Shown: one piece after another, positions 24,334 to 32,369 of the stretch
Numbering within the stretch: position 1 is the first letter of the stretch
Layout of the letters: each line of letters begins with the position of its first letter
Assembly: GCA_030606585.1 (NCBI GenBank)
Contig: JAUWGD010000002.1
Span: 1-36,792 of the forward strand
Length of the DNA stretch: 36,792 bases
Source of the DNA: Dehalococcoidales bacterium
GTDB taxonomy: Bacteria > Chloroflexota > Dehalococcoidia > Dehalococcoidales > RBG-16-60-22
Reading direction: 5' to 3'
The notes under the pieces: model-generated
Told to the model about the DNA's origin: nothing
The model's database searches: none
What the model saw: the letters and a program-made list of their open reading frames with translations, nothing else
Made by a program: the position numbers and the translations under genes

Positions 24334-24906
24334 ATGATACTCATTATCGGAATAACCGGGGCTTCCGGGGTGATATACGGCATCCGGCTGCTCGAGGTGT
24401 TATCGTCCAATAAAGAAGTGGAAACACACCTCATCATTTCTGAAGTCGGAGAAGAAATTATAAGGCATGAGACCGATTGGCCGCCGGAACGGGTGAGAGC
24501 GCTGGCGGATGTCTGTTATGACATTAACGATATCGGCGCCAGGCTTGCCAGCGGCTCGTTTAAGAAGGACGGAATGGTGATTGCTCCCTGCAGCATGAAG
24601 ACCCTTTCGGCACTGGCGAACTCATACACGGACAACCTGCTTACCCGCGCCGCCGATACAGCCCTCAAGGAGCGGAAAAGGCTGGTCTTACTGGCGAGAG
24701 AGACCCCGCTTCACCTGGGTCACCTGAGAAACATGGTAAAGCTGACGGAGATGGGTGCTATCGTCTTCCCGCCGATTCCCGCCTTTTATCATAAGCCGAA
24801 AACAATCCGGGACCTGGTTGACCACACCGTAGGTAAGGTCCTGGATGTATTCGACATCAAGCATGAACTCTTCAAAAGGTGGGACGGCCTGGACAGCGAT
24901 GATTAG
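24334..24906 (+). CDS. ubiX: UbiX-type flavin prenyltransferase
   Basis: A 190-residue enzyme that attaches a dimethylallyl group to FMN, giving the prenylated-FMN cofactor of UbiD decarboxylases. The signature is complete: GITGASG (6-12), GSFKKDGMVIAPCSMKT (74-90), YTDNLLTRAADTALKE, RETPLH (122-127) and PPIPAFYHKP (146-155). Family length is about 190-200 residues, so it is intact. It lies 33 bp after the 24204 repeat, and GTGAGG is the best upstream ribosome site. Its natural client in this window is the UbiD at 33824-32370, 8 kb away on the other strand. It ends 14 bp from the convergent ferritin-like gene. Confidence 0.95.
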   Translation: MILIIGITGASGVIYGIRLLEVLSSNKEVETHLIISEVGEEIIRHETDWPPERVRALADVCYDINDIGARLASGSFKKDGMVIAPCSMKTLSALANSYTDNLLTRAADTALKERKRLVLLARETPLHLGHLRNMVKLTEMGAIVFPPIPAFYHKPKTIRDLVDHTVGKVLDVFDIKHELFKRWDGLDSDD

Positions 24907-24920
24907 TAATCCGGCTTCTG

Positions 24921-25358
24921 TTAGCGCTTAAGCAGCGAGTCCAGTTTTTCCAGTCGGCTTGCCCTTTTCCTGACTACCAATGTAAACACCCTGGGAACAT
25001 CCGCCATCAGAGACCTTGATTGTTCGGCTGCGTCCGTATAGAACTGGATAATCGTCTTTTCTATCTCAACAGCCTGTTTCAAGAAATCGGCGTAGCCTGT
25101 TCCTTCTTTTATCGCCGTTTTCAGGGAATATTCATCCGGATCTATATTGAAAGCGAAACAACCCTCGATGGCATCGGTGATAACTCCGTAGTATGCCCTC
25201 TCCACCTGTACGATATTTTTCTTGTTTTCCCTGGCAAAAGAGAGCCAAATCTCGGCATCTTCGGCACTCTGCTGAGCCAGATTCTCGTAGAATTCCGCCG
25301 AGTCATTTTCAAGTTTCCTGGAGAAGGTGATGCCCTCAGAAGCCGTATGTAATATCAT
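24921..25358 (-). CDS. Ferritin-like four-helix protein, metal site degenerate
   Basis: A 145-residue all-helical protein with the rubrerythrin/ferritin-like pattern: LENDSAEFYENLAQQSAED in helix 1, FARENKKNIVQVER in helix 2, AVEIEKTIIQFYTDAAEQ in helix 3, and a basic last helix. In rubrerythrins helices 2 and 4 carry E-x2-H di-iron ligands; here they read ENKKN and KRASRLEK, so a standard di-iron site looks incomplete. It may be a structural or oxidative-stress protein. It is the last gene of the minus-strand operon, 19 nt after the aldehyde dehydrogenase, and is convergent with ubiX. The family call is by pattern only. Confidence 0.65.
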   Translation of the reverse strand: MILHTASEGITFSRKLENDSAEFYENLAQQSAEDAEIWLSFARENKKNIVQVERAYYGVITDAIEGCFAFNIDPDEYSLKTAIKEGTGYADFLKQAVEIEKTIIQFYTDAAEQSRSLMADVPRVFTLVVRKRASRLEKLDSLLKR

Positions 25359-25377
25359 TTATAGTAAACCCCCGTTA

Positions 25378-26871
25378 TTAAAACCACCTTTGAATAACAA
25401 CCTTGCTTTCCGTAAAGAAGCGCACCGCTTCCCTGCCCTGCGTGTGCAACACACCGTAGAATGAGTCCTTCATGCCGCTAAAGGGGAAGAAGGCCATTGG
25501 CGCGACGATACCGATGTTGATACCAACATTACCGCTATCGATGTTGTATTGAAACTCCCGGGCGCTTTTCCCACTAGACGTAAAGATAGAGTTGCCGTTG
25601 CCAAACGCATTGTCATTGCTAATCTCTATGGCTTCATCAAGGTCTTTCACCCGCATAATGGACATTACCGGCCCGAAGATTTCCTCGGAGCCTATTTTCA
25701 TATCCGGTTTGACGTCCTCGAAGACAGTCGGACCGAGAAAACACGTTTCCGGGTAGTCGCCAACAATCTTGATATTTTCCCTGCCGTCGAGCCTGAGTTT
25801 CGCCCCCTGTTTGATACCGCTCTCTATATATTGAATGATTCTATCCTTTTTCTCTTTATCGCGCACCGGCCCCATTTGCACCGATTCATCGAGTCCGTAG
25901 CCAACCCTTATGCTCTTGATTTGTTCGATAACCCTGTCCACAAAATTCTTGTAGAAGGCGTCGTCTTCACCGACGATGACAGCGTTGGCGGCCGATAAGC
26001 ACCGCTGCCCGGCATTGCCGAAAAACGAGGTCATCATGGCTATTACGGTCCTATCTACATCGCAGTCGGGCATGATGGTCATGAAGTTCTTGGCGCCGCA
26101 TTGAGCGATAACCCTTTTGCCCGTCTCACCGCATCTCTTATAAATAACGTCTCTTCCGGTGGGGGTTGAGCCGACAAATGTTATGCCGACGATGTCCGGG
26201 TGCTCCAGCATACTGTTCACCACGCTTCTGCCGCCATGCACCATATTCCATACCCCCGGCGGGAATCCGGCTTCTTCTGCCAGTTCCGTCAGCTTGGTTT
26301 GACTGTTGGGGACTTCGCTGGAGGGTTTTACTATCACGCAGTTTCCGGTAGCCACGGCGTACGGCGCCGACCACAGCGGAATCATGAAAGGAAAGTTAAA
26401 GGGACCTATGATACCGAAAACTCCCAGGGGGGTGGGAATTACAAACTCGTCAATGCCGTGAGCAATATCCTCCGAATAATATCCCTGCATCAGGGTGGGG
26501 ATGCCACAGGCAACCTCCACGTTTTCGATACCGCGCCGGGTCTCGCCCCTCGATTCATCAATGGTCTTGCCGTGTTCCTGTGTCTGAATTCGGCTTACTT
26601 CTTCAAAATTCTCTTCCAGCAGCTCTTTCAGTCGGTAGAGATATCTCGCTCTGGCTACCGGCGTCGTCCTTCGCCAGTCTGGGAAGGCTGCTTTAGCCGC
26701 TTCTACGGCGGCATCCATTTCTTCCCCGGTCGAGATGGGTACTTTAGCAATCGTCTGGTAAGTAGCGGGGTTTACCACATCTATGATTTCACCCTTGGAT
26801 TCCACCCACTCGCCGTCAATATAATTTTTAAGTGTTCTGACCTCTTTAATCGGTTCTTCCAGAAGAGCCAT
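25378..26871 (-). CDS. mmsA: CoA-acylating methylmalonate-semialdehyde dehydrogenase-like enzyme
   Basis: A 497-residue aldehyde dehydrogenase. The nucleophile is Cys291 (NAGQRCLSA) and the NAD-binding segments are GPFNFP, VKPSSEVP and FVGSTPTG. In place of the general-base Glu of hydrolytic members it has CGAKNFMTIMPDCD with Asn262; loss of this Glu is the hallmark of MmsA/IolA enzymes, which release the product as acyl-CoA instead of free acid. Known substrates are malonate and methylmalonate semialdehyde, and a related semialdehyde is possible here. AGAGGAGGAG precedes the ATG. It follows trio 2 after 144 nt, so it may oxidise the aldehyde that the flavoprotein complex makes, or feed the 4-hydroxybutyrate module. 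The gene symbol reflects family, not proven substrate. Confidence 0.88.
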   Translation of the reverse strand: MALLEEPIKEVRTLKNYIDGEWVESKGEIIDVVNPATYQTIAKVPISTGEEMDAAVEAAKAAFPDWRRTTPVARARYLYRLKELLEENFEEVSRIQTQEHGKTIDESRGETRRGIENVEVACGIPTLMQGYYSEDIAHGIDEFVIPTPLGVFGIIGPFNFPFMIPLWSAPYAVATGNCVIVKPSSEVPNSQTKLTELAEEAGFPPGVWNMVHGGRSVVNSMLEHPDIVGITFVGSTPTGRDVIYKRCGETGKRVIAQCGAKNFMTIMPDCDVDRTVIAMMTSFFGNAGQRCLSAANAVIVGEDDAFYKNFVDRVIEQIKSIRVGYGLDESVQMGPVRDKEKKDRIIQYIESGIKQGAKLRLDGRENIKIVGDYPETCFLGPTVFEDVKPDMKIGSEEIFGPVMSIMRVKDLDEAIEISNDNAFGNGNSIFTSSGKSAREFQYNIDSGNVGINIGIVAPMAFFPFSGMKDSFYGVLHTQGREAVRFFTESKVVIQRWF

Positions 26872-27015
26872 TTTTAAAACTCCTCCTCTTTAAATTTTTA
26901 CCGGGTATTGGATTTATCAGGTTCACCCCGGGGATTCTAATACCCCGCAGCTATCTTCGTTATTACGTGTGAAACCTCTCAGGGAAAAGAGGGCTATGAT
27001 ATCAATCAGGCAATG

Positions 27016-28689
27016 CTATTCATCGGGGTCGTCCAGGGTGCGGTAATAGCCATCACCAAGGTCATTGGGGTTAAAGGTCTCCTTAAACTTGCGCTGGTAG
27101 CGGAACGCCTCCGGCTGCGCCGCCGACCCGAGTATGCGGTCGCGAATTTCCTTGGGAGTTGTATAGCCGTCGGTCCACCTGGCGTAATCGTTCATCTTTT
27201 CCATACCGGGACCAAGGCCTTTTTCCGCGCCGTACTTGGCGGTGGCGTTAAAGAATTCAAATGTCCCTTCCGTTGACGCCTTATCAGCCGGGTCGAAATG
27301 GGTGAAGTTCTCCCAGAGGGAGTGACCCCCGCCTCCCATGCCGCCTATTCCTCCCATCATGCCGTCGCCACCACAGGCGACAACATTACCCTTCTTCTCC
27401 CATTCAACCTTGAATGCCGTTACCTGCTCGACACGCGCCGGTTCGCCTGAAGTCCCGAAGTCCGGCGTGCCTCCCAGTCCGAAACAGCCGTCGTAGCCGC
27501 CTCCAAATACGAGGTTCAGATTCTTGTGTCCCAACCTTATCATGTAGAGGAGCGACCAGTTGAACAGGTCGGGTTCCAGCATTGCCTTTACCTTCCAGCC
27601 TCCGGTCTCTTCCAGTATCTTATCCAGTGCTTTGTCCTGCCATTCGATATCGCCCGGGGTCATGCCCGCCAGGACAATCTGGTAATCGCGCTTCATGTCC
27701 TCGGTCATTTTCTGCACTTCCGGGTCTTTCAGCAGTTCTTCAATATCGGAAAGCGTCCTGGTGGGGTCGGACAGTATCCTGACCATGGCGCCCTTCAGGT
27801 CTCTGCCGAACATGTTGAACTGCCGGTGAGCGACGTAACCGATTCCCGAATCGAATATCATGTAACAGGAATCAGCCCAGGCCTTCCAAGATGGAAAGCC
27901 CAGAGTATATGCCCTTAAATTATCCGGCAGTACCGCTTTATAGGCGGGCGGTTTACCCTCGACGGGGAGGGTTGCCGGTCCGGGCCAGGGGTAGAGCTTG
28001 ATGGCACACTTGGTGAATACGCCCATCGCCCCGTTCGTCCCCACCATTCCTCTGACGAGTCCTTTCAGGCTGGGTCCCGGTCCGTCACAGCAGAACCAGC
28101 CCAACCCGGAGCCCACAGAGCCTATCTTCAGGATTTCACCGTCAGGCATGACCCATTCCACCCCAAGCAGATTCTCATTGTGGTGACCCATGTAAAGCGT
28201 ATCCGGCCCGAGTCCTCCCAGAGCGGTAGCGCTGGCGAGGCAGGAACAGCTGGCGCCGGGCCCGTGTATATGGGTATTCAGTCCCACCTTCATGGCTTCG
28301 GCCTGAAGCGTCGCCCCGATGACATGGGGCTCAACCACGGCATAATTGTTTTTATCATCGATTTCCAGGATTTTATCCATCCGCCTCATATCCAGCTGGA
28401 TGGTGTCATCCTCCAGAGGAAACCCCCAGGCCGACCAGAACGTACTGGAGGGTTTAAATTTTACCTTGTATTTGTTGCATACCTTGACGATGCCCTGAAC
28501 CTCTTCGGCGCTTCCCGGCAGCAGGACAGCGGCACCCCTGGGTGTGTATACACGGTAATAAGGGCCAATATGAATGGCGGTATGAGACAGCGGGTACCGG
28601 TAACAATCCAGCAGCGCCGGGTCGTCGGATATATACTCCTTGCCTACGACTTCCTCTAATTCCCGATAGGCTTCTTTCGCTAACGCCAT
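27016..28689 (-). CDS. FAD-binding oxidoreductase B of trio 2 (4-cresol dehydrogenase-like)
   Basis: A 557-residue PCMH/VAO flavoprotein, paralogous to 16233-17711: compare AKEAYRELEEVVGKEYISDDPA with PKEAYQTLQSIVGPEWVSDDPA, and NLLGVEWVMPDGEILKIGS with RLLGVEWVLPEGDILKMGS. FAD segments: FKPSSTFWSAWG and AVVEPHVIGATL. It is about 65 residues longer than its counterpart; the additions include a glycine/methionine-rich stretch (GGDGMMGGIGGMGGGG) and a different C-terminus (FNPNDLGDGYYRTLDDPDE). It starts 18 nt after the Fe-S gene stop, with GGAAGGA upstream. It probably forms a complex with the two preceding gene products. Confidence 0.85.
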   Translation of the reverse strand: MALAKEAYRELEEVVGKEYISDDPALLDCYRYPLSHTAIHIGPYYRVYTPRGAAVLLPGSAEEVQGIVKVCNKYKVKFKPSSTFWSAWGFPLEDDTIQLDMRRMDKILEIDDKNNYAVVEPHVIGATLQAEAMKVGLNTHIHGPGASCSCLASATALGGLGPDTLYMGHHNENLLGVEWVMPDGEILKIGSVGSGLGWFCCDGPGPSLKGLVRGMVGTNGAMGVFTKCAIKLYPWPGPATLPVEGKPPAYKAVLPDNLRAYTLGFPSWKAWADSCYMIFDSGIGYVAHRQFNMFGRDLKGAMVRILSDPTRTLSDIEELLKDPEVQKMTEDMKRDYQIVLAGMTPGDIEWQDKALDKILEETGGWKVKAMLEPDLFNWSLLYMIRLGHKNLNLVFGGGYDGCFGLGGTPDFGTSGEPARVEQVTAFKVEWEKKGNVVACGGDGMMGGIGGMGGGGHSLWENFTHFDPADKASTEGTFEFFNATAKYGAEKGLGPGMEKMNDYARWTDGYTTPKEIRDRILGSAAQPEAFRYQRKFKETFNPNDLGDGYYRTLDDPDE

Positions 28690-28707
28690 GTCTCAATCCT
28701 TCCCTTG

Positions 28708-29979
28708 TTAGATTGCCTGTTTTACGAGGTTGGTAACATCAAAGACCTTCATCTTGTCGCCCGATGTATTGATGGCATCCTTAAAATTCATCTCACACCA
28801 CGGGCAGGCGCTTACTATCGCCTCAGCGCCGGTGGCCTTCGCCTCCTCAATCCTTTCAGTAGCCGTCCAGTTGGAGAAGTCGGGATAGGTTTCTCTTGTT
28901 CCGCCGCCGGCGCCGCAGCACCAGGCATACTCCCTGATTCTTTCCATTTCCACCAGCTCTATGCCGGGGATACTCTTAAGCACATCTCGCGGCGGGTCAT
29001 AGACACCCCAGGCCCCGTTATACCTGGGTTTTTTAGGCTCATAAATTACTATCTGGTTTTTGATTTTCTTCTCTTTGCCTTCCCAGGGTACGTACGGCTC
29101 TCCACGCCTGCCCAGGTGGCAGGGGTCGTGGTAGGTAACGCGCATTGGTACGGTCTTGCTGAATTTAAGCTTGCCTTCCTTAATCAGGCGGTCGTAATAC
29201 TGCACGGTATGGAGAATCTCGAACTTCGCCCCCAGGGGGGGATAAAGGCGGTTAAAGGCATGATAGCAATCGGCGCAGGGGGTTACCACCGTCTTAACAC
29301 CGGCGGCAGTCCAGGCCTTGATGGTATTTTCCGCCAGCCTGGTGAACTCTTCTTTATAGCCCATGTCATAGGCTCTACCGCCGCAACAGGGCTCGTTTTC
29401 TCCCATGATTCCGATATCAACACCGGCATTCTTTAGAATGGTTACGGCCGTCCGGGCCGTTTCCTGAAGTTCTTCATCGTAGCTGAACCGGCAGCCGGCG
29501 TGGAAGAGAACTTCCGCCGACTCTCCGGGAACGCGCTTGATGTCCAAGCCTTCAGCCCAGTCGCCGCGTCCGGCCGCGGGTTTCTCCATCATGTTGTTTT
29601 CTTTGCGGAGATGTTCGATAAGGGCCGTATGCTGCGGCAGTACCTGGCCATCCTCAACCAGCCTGAATTTTAACTCATGTATCATTTCCAGCGGTTCCAG
29701 GTTGTAGCGGCAAATTTTATCGGAAACGTCACAGGACCCGCAGGTCGTGCATTTATAAACTATATCTACTACCCTATCGGAATAAGTGCTCTGGCCGTTC
29801 AGGAGTGACAGGGCGACGGCATACCTGCCGCGCGCGGAGTAACTCAGGAAATTATTATAGGCTATACTGGGACAGCCTTTGGCAAACCTCCAACTCTTTA
29901 CCTGGTCAAATGGAATCCATTTACAATACGAGCACTGGCTGCACCTTTCCATATCAGCTTTATAGTCTTCTAGCGCCAC
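28708..29979 (-). CDS. Fe-S protein of trio 2 (GlcF/HdrD-like, two intact CCG domains)
   Basis: A 423-residue protein starting at GTG 29979 (GAAGG 11 nt upstream). Cubane cluster motifs: Cys13, 16, 19, 36 and Cys77, 80, 83, 90. Both CCG domains are complete: Cys163, CCG at 198-200, Cys235-x2-Cys238; then HDPC287, CCG at 354-356, Cys392-x2-Cys395. CCG domains bind a cluster or zinc in heterodisulfide reductase, succinate:quinone reductase type E and glycolate oxidase GlcF. It lies between FAD genes A and B with 34- and 18-nt gaps, in the same order as trio 1. It likely relays electrons from flavin to quinone or another carrier. No transmembrane segment is seen. Confidence 0.9.
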   Translation of the reverse strand: MALEDYKADMERCSQCSYCKWIPFDQVKSWRFAKGCPSIAYNNFLSYSARGRYAVALSLLNGQSTYSDRVVDIVYKCTTCGSCDVSDKICRYNLEPLEMIHELKFRLVEDGQVLPQHTALIEHLRKENNMMEKPAAGRGDWAEGLDIKRVPGESAEVLFHAGCRFSYDEELQETARTAVTILKNAGVDIGIMGENEPCCGGRAYDMGYKEEFTRLAENTIKAWTAAGVKTVVTPCADCYHAFNRLYPPLGAKFEILHTVQYYDRLIKEGKLKFSKTVPMRVTYHDPCHLGRRGEPYVPWEGKEKKIKNQIVIYEPKKPRYNGAWGVYDPPRDVLKSIPGIELVEMERIREYAWCCGAGGGTRETYPDFSNWTATERIEEAKATGAEAIVSACPWCEMNFKDAINTSGDKMKVFDVTNLVKQAI

Positions 29980-30013
29980 TTTCTAATGCCTTCTTTCTTT
30001 GTTTCTCTTGCGC

Positions 30014-31477
30014 TTAAAAGCACAGCTTGCCCGGGTTCATTACGTTGTTGGGGTCGAATATTCCCTTAAGCTTCTTCAGCACGGTCGTAGTCTGCGCATC
30101 CCGCTTGTAGGCCATATCCGCCCAGATGCCGTAGGGTCGAGAGAAGAAAGCCCCCTGCTCAATCAGCTTTTCACTGGCTTTGGTCAGGAGCTGTTGCATC
30201 CCGGTTGCTTCTTTCGAATCATCCCTATCGAAGGGGAGGATAAACTCGCAATGTACATTGGCTCCCTGATGCAGGGGCTGGACGTACACACCGATATCCG
30301 AGGTCGGGTATCCACTTGCTTCGGCCACCGATTTCACCGTCTTGATATATTCCGGCGTCCTGTTGAGGGTGGTTATGAAGAGGATATCCTGATATCCCGC
30401 CTTATAGCCGAGTTTCCAGTAGGGCTCACGGGAGGTGCTGAGCAACGCTTTCAGCACATCATCACCCCTGGCTCCCGGAACCGCCGATTCGAGTTTAAGG
30501 CCGGATTTCCCGGCAATATCCGCGATGTCCTTCTCCTGGTACGCAACCCTTTCCTCGGGGAGTATGCTGCGTCCGGCTATGCCCACCAGAACCACCCAGG
30601 GCGGCAGCTCCTTCATTAACGCTTTAATCCCACCGGGGCCGTCTCCAAGGATATATGCCAAGCTTGAATTATTTATTAATAAAAGCTCGTCGGCAAACCT
30701 GAATTTCAGCAGCCGGTAAGTAAAATCAAACAGGTCATCAGGTTTCCGGGCCGGTACAATGAAGAGCTTGTGGGGGGCGGGTAATATCTCGCATTTTACC
30801 GATGCCCAGGTCACGATACCCATGCTACCCTGGGCGGCGGAGACGAATCTGTAGAAATCCGCCTGCCCGGGACCTGTAGCACCTGCCGGTGCCTGTTTCC
30901 TCTCCCAGGCATCTTCCATCGAAGTCCAGTTGCCGGCGTCGCCGGTTACCAGTTTATTGCCGTCTCCCCAGATAATTTCATTGCATCGTAACGGGTCGAG
31001 CGACGCCCACAGCTGCCGGGGAATGAGGGTGGGCTCCCTTTCCAGGAGGCTGGCTACTACCGACTTGCCGGCCCGTGGGAGCAAAGGTGTGGTAAGCCTC
31101 AGGCCTTCTTTAGCCAGTTCGGGCTGGAGTTCGGTGTAGGTTACTCCCGGCTCAATCATCGCCACCCTGTTTCGACGGTCGATTCTCATAATCTTCTTCA
31201 TTCCGCTCATGTCCACAATGACCGCTCCCGGTACGCTGGGAACAGTATCACCGCGGAAGCGTGGCGGTCCCGAACTCACCGGAACTAGCGGTGTGGCCGT
31301 CTGATTGGCCCATCTGACAATCGCCTGAACCTCATCGGCGCTCCCGGGCTTGATTATTAACCGGGGCTTTACAGGTTTGACGAAGCTTAAATCCTTGGAA
31401 TAGGCATCCAACGCTTCAGGGTCATCGCTAACACATTCCGAACCTACGATACCGGCCAACTCATCTTTTAAAGCCAT
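30014..31477 (-). CDS. FAD-binding oxidoreductase A of trio 2 (GlcD-like)
   Basis: A 487-residue PCMH/VAO flavoprotein, paralogous to 13459-14919 over its whole length (shared VSDDP, EVQAIV, PGVTxxxLQ, LEREPxLIP, IGVYVQP, FFSRPYGI and DPNNxMxPGxLCF). FAD segments: PLVPVSSGPPRFRG (63-76) and AMIEPGVTYTELQ (106-118). It is the first gene of the minus-strand operon that continues through the Fe-S protein, FAD protein B, aldehyde dehydrogenase and ferritin-like protein. A candidate promoter lies at 31650-31679, giving an untranslated leader of about 165 nt. The ribosome site is AAGAAGG or GGGAG. Substrate unknown. Confidence 0.87.
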   Translation of the reverse strand: MALKDELAGIVGSECVSDDPEALDAYSKDLSFVKPVKPRLIIKPGSADEVQAIVRWANQTATPLVPVSSGPPRFRGDTVPSVPGAVIVDMSGMKKIMRIDRRNRVAMIEPGVTYTELQPELAKEGLRLTTPLLPRAGKSVVASLLEREPTLIPRQLWASLDPLRCNEIIWGDGNKLVTGDAGNWTSMEDAWERKQAPAGATGPGQADFYRFVSAAQGSMGIVTWASVKCEILPAPHKLFIVPARKPDDLFDFTYRLLKFRFADELLLINNSSLAYILGDGPGGIKALMKELPPWVVLVGIAGRSILPEERVAYQEKDIADIAGKSGLKLESAVPGARGDDVLKALLSTSREPYWKLGYKAGYQDILFITTLNRTPEYIKTVKSVAEASGYPTSDIGVYVQPLHQGANVHCEFILPFDRDDSKEATGMQQLLTKASEKLIEQGAFFSRPYGIWADMAYKRDAQTTTVLKKLKGIFDPNNVMNPGKLCF

Positions 31478-31649
31478 CCTTCTTTCGCCTACTCCCTTCA
31501 GATCTTTAACGCCCTATTTTCAAGTATTCATATGGTCTGTGATGGTCTTTTTTAATCATGTTTATCCGCAGCGAGGGTACTTGACTGGACTGCAAAAAAA
31601 CGACAGTGCGGCTTTCAAGTATTTATAAAATAAATGCTCAAGCTATGAA

Positions 31650-31679
31650 ATTGTATACCCCGACACTATTAATTGTCAA
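31650..31679 (-). promoter_or_regulatory. Candidate promoter of the trio 2 operon
   Basis: On the minus strand, a perfect TTGACA (31679-31674) is followed after 18 bp by TACAAT (31655-31650). It faces the operon 31477-24921. Confidence 0.6.
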
Positions 31680-31729
31680 ACTTAATCATACCATCAAACA
31701 TGACTCAGCAGGAACCGCCGAACGCCCTG

Positions 31730-31758
31730 TTGACTAGATTGCTTTACAGTCTTATAAT
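31730..31758 (+). promoter_or_regulatory. Strong promoter of the chagasin-type lipoprotein gene
   Basis: TTGACT (31730-31735), 17 bp, TATAAT (31753-31758), with an expected start near 31765 and the ATG at 31793. It is the closest match to the sigma70 consensus seen in the window. Confidence 0.8.
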
Positions 31759-31792
31759 GATTTGACCGAGAGGTATATAGGGGGTAACGGCT

Positions 31793-32275
31793 ATGAAATA
31801 TAAGTTAATCATGGTAGGCCTGATGGTTATTCTGTCATTGTCTCTGCTTGCCTGTCAATCGGGGTCAACGGGAGACGCAACCGAGCCTGATCAACCCGCT
31901 AAAAGCTCGGATAGTTACGCAGCTGCGACCTCTGTTAAGTATTATACCTGCACCGTTTTTGAGAATACCCCGGATGTTACGGATGAAATTTCATTTCCGG
32001 CCAATAAGGGAGTTACCGTAATCCTGTGCTCCAACCAGACAACCGGATTCCAGTGGAATGAAGAAGCCGAGATAAGTGACACGTCAATTGTAAAGCAGAC
32101 CAGCCATAGTTATACCGCGCCCTCCGGCACTAAAGTCGGGGCTTCGGGAACGGAAAAATATGTCTTTACGGGAGTCAGCCCGGGCACGGCTACGGTAAAG
32201 CTGGAATACAGCCGGCCCTGGGAAGGCGGCGAGAAGGCCGAATGGACGTGCACCCTGACCATCATTGTGAAATAA
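31793..32275 (+). CDS. Chagasin-family (I42) cysteine-protease inhibitor lipoprotein
   Basis: A 160-residue secreted lipoprotein. The signal peptide ends in a lipobox, LLAC, with Cys21 as the lipid anchor. A Ser/Asp-rich spacer (22-45) follows, then an immunoglobulin-like inhibitor domain. The three chagasin loops are recognisable: NQTTGFQW (81-88, for NPTTGxxW), GASGTEKYVF (116-125, for GxGGxxxF) and RPW (141-143). I42 proteins block papain-like cysteine proteases by inserting these loops into the active site. A strong promoter, an AGGGGG ribosome site and a terminator just downstream make it a single-gene unit, unrelated in function to the surrounding catabolic genes. The target protease is not in the window. 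Confidence 0.88.
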   Translation: MKYKLIMVGLMVILSLSLLACQSGSTGDATEPDQPAKSSDSYAAATSVKYYTCTVFENTPDVTDEISFPANKGVTVILCSNQTTGFQWNEEAEISDTSIVKQTSHSYTAPSGTKVGASGTEKYVFTGVSPGTATVKLEYSRPWEGGEKAEWTCTLTIIVK

Positions 32276-32303
32276 CAGGCTCTCAGGGAAGGAAATAACA
32301 ACA

Positions 32304-32348
32304 ATGCCGGGGAATCCCGCTAAAAAAGAGGTTCCCCGGCATCTTTTT
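32304..32348 (+). terminator. Rho-independent terminator
   Basis: Perfect 11-bp stem ATGCCGGGGAA / TTCCCCGGCAT (32304-32314 and 32332-32342) with a 17-nt loop, followed by CTTTTT. It lies 29 bp after the lipoprotein stop and also separates it from the convergent UbiD gene. Confidence 0.92.
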
Positions 32349-32369
32349 CACTTGCCTGTATCTAACTCT

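Larger units (their letters stand above)
31478..31792. other. 315-bp divergent intergenic region
   Basis: No reading frame with coding character is seen. It holds two good divergent promoters (31650-31679 minus, 31730-31758 plus) separated by about 50 bp, and a long leader of some 165 nt in front of trio 2. I see no riboswitch consensus or strong hairpin in that leader. Confidence 0.7.
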
